NCBI RefSeq assembly: GCF_900258475.1
Contig: NZ_LT984887.1
Span: forward strand, 567,303-631,302
Origin: Anaerococcus sp. Marseille-P3915
GTDB taxonomy: Bacteria > Bacillota > Clostridia > Tissierellales > Peptoniphilaceae
Direction of reading: 5' to 3'
DNA: 64,000 bases
In this document: positions 60,687 to 64,000 of the stretch, piece by piece
How positions within the stretch are numbered: position 1 is the stretch's first letter
How the letters are laid out: the number at the start of each line of letters is the position of its first letter
Program-made: the position numbers and the translations under genes
The notes under the pieces: model-generated
Told to the model about the DNA's origin: nothing
Seen by the model: the letters and a program-made list of their open reading frames with translations, nothing else
The model's database searches: none

Positions 60687-61844
60687 TCATAACGTAGAAT
60701 TATAAATATATCTCAATTCCTTCTCTACAATTAGAGAATCATACTTTTTTATTTTTTTAAAATTGTGTTCTCGCATATTTAATCTCTTATCTAAGTTGTC
60801 AGCTAATTCCATAATTCTATCGGATAATTGATGCTTATCATTAACATCAACAATAAAGCCCCCTAAACCATCATCAATAAGATCTCTGTTTCCTCTAATA
60901 TCTGATACAATACATGGTAGTCCACATGCCATTGCCTCCATTACTGATCTTGGGAGTCCTTCTCTTAGTGACGTAAGTAAAAATATGTCTGATGCTTTCA
61001 TTATTTCTATGACATCATCCCTATAACCAAGAAAAAATATTTTACTTTCTACACCTTTTTCTTTAGCATATTTTTTAAGCTCGACCTCACTAGGCCCAAC
61101 CCCACATATCAAATATTTAATGTTATCTTTATCCTTAACCAAAGATAAAGCGTCTATGGCAGCTTTATAATTTTTATTTTTTTCTAATCTCCCAGCAGAT
61201 ATTAATACAGTATCTTCAAATTTAAGTCCTAATTTATTTCTAATCTCCTTTTTTGATACATCAATGTTTTTAATACTTGTTGTATCAATACCTACTCCAT
61301 GTACTTTGAAAACTTTACCATTCCTTTTTAACTTGAATTTTTTTGCTGCTTGATAATCTTCTTCATTTAAAGTTATAATTACATCAGTAAACCTAGCCAA
61401 TATTTTTTCAGAGAATTTAAATAAAATATTTTTAAAAAAAGGTTGGCCTTTAAAAAAATGAAAGCCGTGAACTGTATATATTATTTTATCAACATTGTAT
61501 CTTGTACCAACTAATCTTCCTATTAGGCCACCGATAGGAGTGTTACAATGAATTACTTTTATATTGTTGTTTTTTACTACTTCACTTAAATTCTTATACG
61601 CGATTATATTATCCTTAATATTTAACAAGTCCCTATACGTATGAGAGTCAAACATTTTTACTGGTAATTCACATTTTAACCCATTTGGATTACTTCTATT
61701 TGTGCCAAAATATACAGTATAACCCATGTCAATAGCAGCTTTTAAACATGGTTTACTGACATTAGTTAATTTTACTTCTGTTCTACTTAATTGTTCTTGA
61801 ACTGTTGGTTTAGAACTATTTGATAAAAACACATATCCAATCAA
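60687..61844 (-). CDS. glycosyltransferase family 4 (CapM/EpsD-like)
   Basis: 385 residues. Early VKLTNVSKPCLKAAIDMGYTV and IHCNTPIGGLIGRLVG, then YTVHGFHFFKG, ISAGRLEKNKNY and the donor-binding TSLREGLPRSVMEAMACG (E-x7-E) match the CapM/EpsD-type enzymes that often add the second sugar. Its start overlaps the ATP-grasp gene by four bases (ATGA), so those two are coupled. Confidence 0.89.
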   Translation of the reverse strand: MIGYVFLSNSSKPTVQEQLSRTEVKLTNVSKPCLKAAIDMGYTVYFGTNRSNPNGLKCELPVKMFDSHTYRDLLNIKDNIIAYKNLSEVVKNNNIKVIHCNTPIGGLIGRLVGTRYNVDKIIYTVHGFHFFKGQPFFKNILFKFSEKILARFTDVIITLNEEDYQAAKKFKLKRNGKVFKVHGVGIDTTSIKNIDVSKKEIRNKLGLKFEDTVLISAGRLEKNKNYKAAIDALSLVKDKDNIKYLICGVGPSEVELKKYAKEKGVESKIFFLGYRDDVIEIMKASDIFLLTSLREGLPRSVMEAMACGLPCIVSDIRGNRDLIDDGLGGFIVDVNDKHQLSDRIMELADNLDKRLNMREHNFKKIKKYDSLIVEKELRYIYNSTL

Positions 61845-63055
61845 TTCATCTCTCCTTGATTAAAAAAATCAAATCTTATAGTTTTTATGGCTCTTTCGGC
61901 AATAGATATAGCTTCTTTTGGATTCGAAGCTTGTGATATTACAAATCCTGACCTATCTCCGCTACACTTTATTCCATTGAGAGTTTCATTAACACCACTA
62001 ACTAAAATAACATCTTTAATTCCAAACATATTCTTTGCTTCATTTAATCCATAAATAAATTTGATTTTACCTTTATTATATTTAAGATATCTAATAGCAG
62101 AAGCTAAATTCAGTTTCTTCTTTAAATTAATATCTTCACCAATAGATAATTTAATACAAGCTTCAACCATATTTACTCCTGTCGAATAAGGAACTAAATG
62201 TGTTGTTATATTATCTCCACCTAATCTAGCACCAATTTCAACAATCTTTGGACCATCTTTTGTCACTTTAATTTCTGTATGTGAAGGTCCATATGTGATT
62301 CCAATTGCTCTATTAGCATCTACTGCAACTTTCTTTATCTTTTCAACTAATGAAGGTTCTAACTGCGATGGCTGACTATGACCCATCTCTACAAAGTATG
62401 GTGCTCCTGTGGTTAACTTGTCTGTAACTTGTATAACATGGCAAATGCCATCTTTAGAAATTGTTTCTACACTGACTTCTGGTCCTTCCATGTATTCTTC
62501 AACCATCAAAGTAGAAGAATTTGAATTATTTATACAATAATCATATATTCTTCTTAAATTTTCTGAATCATAATTGTCGACTAGTCTTATACCTCTACTT
62601 CCTGAATTGTCAGCAGGCTTAATTATGCACCTATAATTTTTTTCTCTAATTTTATTGATTGCTTTAATGTAATCATCATAATTAGATACAGAAAAATACA
62701 TAGGTATAGGAACATTATTGTTTCGCAATGCCTTTCTCATTTTAGACTTGTTAGTTGCATTTATAGCTGTACATTCATCTATCCCTACTAAGTTTAATTC
62801 TTTTGCAACTTTTGCTACAGTAGTCATAGGCCTGTCACTTGCAATTGTGATTATACCATCTATTTCATTTTTCTTGGCTTCTTCTAATACTTTTTCTGTA
62901 TCAGTAGTGCTAACTACAATTTTTTTATCTGCATATGAAAAACCTTCTGCATTAGGATTCATGTCAACTGCTATAACATATAGTCCCATTTTTTTTGCTT
63001 CCAAAATAGCGGGGATTTGTAAAATACTTGCCCCTAAAATCATTATTTTCTTCAT
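61841..63055 (-). CDS. ATP-grasp carboxylate-amine ligase-like protein
   Basis: ATP-grasp enzyme of 404 residues that would join a carboxylate to an amine. The N-terminal pre-ATP-grasp Rossmann domain is KKIMILGASILQIPAILEAK, the central domain has IIKPADNSGSRGI (ATP lid and phosphate loop), MVEEYMEGPEVSVE, and the metal-binding HTEIKVTKDGPKIVEIGARLGG (quoted in two parts: HTEIKVTK and VEIGARLGG). Such genes in capsule loci often add an amino acid to a uronic acid. ATG 63055 is preferred over the ATG four codons upstream. Confidence 0.86.
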   Translation of the reverse strand: MKKIMILGASILQIPAILEAKKMGLYVIAVDMNPNAEGFSYADKKIVVSTTDTEKVLEEAKKNEIDGIITIASDRPMTTVAKVAKELNLVGIDECTAINATNKSKMRKALRNNNVPIPMYFSVSNYDDYIKAINKIREKNYRCIIKPADNSGSRGIRLVDNYDSENLRRIYDYCINNSNSSTLMVEEYMEGPEVSVETISKDGICHVIQVTDKLTTGAPYFVEMGHSQPSQLEPSLVEKIKKVAVDANRAIGITYGPSHTEIKVTKDGPKIVEIGARLGGDNITTHLVPYSTGVNMVEACIKLSIGEDINLKKKLNLASAIRYLKYNKGKIKFIYGLNEAKNMFGIKDVILVSGVNETLNGIKCSGDRSGFVISQASNPKEAISIAERAIKTIRFDFFNQGEMN

Positions 63056-63090
63056 GTTTAATACCATCTCAAATTATGCTTACATTAATT

Positions 63091-63726
63091 TTAATCTTCG
63101 ATTATATCTAAATTCCTGTTGACATTGTTTCTTTTTAATAATGCTAATATAGTCAGAAAAATAATCTTAATATCAAACAATAAGGATAAATGCTCAACGT
63201 AATAAATATCATTTTTTAGTTTTTCCTTTGTCAAAACAGAATTACGATTTATAGCTTGGTTATATCCTGTTATACCAGGCCTAACAGTAAGAATTATTTT
63301 TTCTTCTTCAGTATACTTGTCCAAATACATCGGTGTATCAGGTCTTGGACCTATAAAGCTCATGTCACCTAACAAAACATTTATTATTTGTGGAAGTTCA
63401 TCTATACTTGTTTTTCTAATGAATTTTCCATATTTAGTAACTCTTGGATCATCATCTCCATTATATGTTGAACCATCCTCTAACCTTATATCTGGTGCAT
63501 TTTCTTTCATAGAACGCAACTTATACATCTTAAATGGTTTTCCAAAAAGTCCTGTTCTTTCTGCCTTATAAAATATAGGTCCTCGATCTTCAATCTTTAT
63601 AACAATAAAGGAAATAAAAATAACCAACATAACTGGTATCATTAAAATTAATGAAAATATAATATCAAACATTCTTTTAGTTAACCTAAATGGCAGTGAC
63701 CCAGTTGCCACCATATCACTTGACAT
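63091..63726 (-). CDS. initiating sugar-phosphate transferase (phosphoglycosyl transferase)
   Basis: Transfers the first sugar phosphate to undecaprenyl phosphate, starting repeat-unit synthesis. The 211-residue protein has the single re-entrant helix (RMFDIIFSLILMIPVMLVIF), GPIFYKAERTG, the catalytic pair in KFIRKTSIDELPQ (Asp-Glu), and MSFIGPRPDTP and RPGITGYNQ, all typical of the short WcaJ/PglC-type bacterial sugar transferases. It overlaps the epimerase gene by 11 bases. Confidence 0.94.
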   Translation of the reverse strand: MSSDMVATGSLPFRLTKRMFDIIFSLILMIPVMLVIFISFIVIKIEDRGPIFYKAERTGLFGKPFKMYKLRSMKENAPDIRLEDGSTYNGDDDPRVTKYGKFIRKTSIDELPQIINVLLGDMSFIGPRPDTPMYLDKYTEEEKIILTVRPGITGYNQAINRNSVLTKEKLKNDIYYVEHLSLLFDIKIIFLTILALLKRNNVNRNLDIIED

Positions 63727-64000
63727 AATTAAATAGCTCCTGATACTTACTATTGTCTAAATCATTCTTATAATCTTGCATCATTAATCTAAAATCTGAA
63801 AACTTAGGGATATAACCAAAGTCATCCCTAGCTTTTTTCATAGAAAATAAATATGAAGTGGTATTATTTTGTATATCTGGTCTGTAGGTAATTTTAGATT
63901 TTTTTTCTATATTAGGGGCCCAAACATCCGCTATAATTTCTGCTTGTTCTTGTAATGTAACACCTTTACCAGATGACATGTTGTAAAGTCCTTGAGTACT
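63716..64000 (-). CDS. NAD-dependent epimerase/dehydratase, C-terminal part (runs off right edge)
   Basis: The last ~94 residues of an SDR-type nucleotide-sugar enzyme. GLYNMSSGKGVTLQEQAEII (the sugar-binding C-terminal region after the NAD domain), ITYRPDIQNNTTSYLFSMKK and ARDDFGYIPKFS are typical of NDP-sugar epimerases and dehydratases. The frame is open to base 64000, so the NAD-binding half is outside. It probably makes the donor for the initiating transferase, with which it overlaps. Confidence 0.85.
   Translation of the reverse strand, partial: STQGLYNMSSGKGVTLQEQAEIIADVWAPNIEKKSKITYRPDIQNNTTSYLFSMKKARDDFGYIPKFSDFRLMMQDYKNDLDNSKYQELFNYVK

Noticed and set aside
1-64000. tRNA or rRNA genes
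   Set aside because: None was recognised on either strand by eye; a covariance-model scan would settle whether a tRNA was missed in an intergenic gap.

Overview
The window is a low-GC stretch of a Gram-positive anaerobe. Tandem pyruvate:ferredoxin oxidoreductases, HPr kinase, T-box leaders, strong AGGAGG ribosome-binding sites and the general gene set point to the Firmicutes sensu lato. I judge it closest to the Gram-positive anaerobic cocci (Anaerococcus/Peptoniphilus type, Tissierellia), an inference from gene content and codon use and not from any search. No rRNA or tRNA gene was recognised.

Layout. 1-5.9 kb holds two nifJ paralogues (the first cut by the window edge), with a perfect sigma-A promoter and a perfect 7-1-7 Fur-type box before the first. 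6-15.6 kb is housekeeping: hprK-uvrC-pepP on the minus strand, ychF-tdk on the plus strand, then an IS150-type IS3 element sitting in the loop of the former tdk/map terminator, then map and a nitroreductase. 15.7-25.1 kb carries a small UvrD-like helicase, folC, a DUF1624 membrane acyltransferase-like protein, a 43-residue membrane peptide, DUF4230, trmB, degV, brnQ, an ArsC-like protein and an M20 amidohydrolase. An IS110-family element follows (about 25.2-26.6 kb), with a candidate bridge RNA in its left end. 26.8-31.1 kb holds DUF503, an MprF-like protein, an alpha/beta hydrolase and pepA.

31.1-37.7 kb is a branched-chain amino acid ABC system (livF-G-M-H plus two binding lipoproteins). 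It is led by two separate T-boxes whose specifier triplets read CUA (Leu) and AUC (Ile). 37.8-39.3 kb is mgtE behind a leader encoding a 15-residue acidic/proline peptide that recalls enterobacterial MgtL. 39.3-44.6 kb holds small enzymes, an autoregulated-looking XRE repressor and a DUF4143 ATPase preceded by four 33-bp-spaced repeats. 44.7-47.0 kb is a noncoding array of ~240-bp structured repeats around a hicA-hicB toxin-antitoxin pair.

47.0-64.0 kb is a capsule/exopolysaccharide locus. It contains the cpsC-D-B phosphoregulatory operon with an SH3 lipoprotein; a divergent HTH-UDP-sugar dehydrogenase fusion, a HEPN-like gene and UDP-glucuronate 4-epimerase; then, converging from the right edge, the initiating sugar transferase, an ATP-grasp enzyme, three GT4 glycosyltransferases, an EpsG-type polymerase, an ATP-grasp glycosyltransferase-like protein, a Wzx flippase and a frameshifted serine acetyltransferase.
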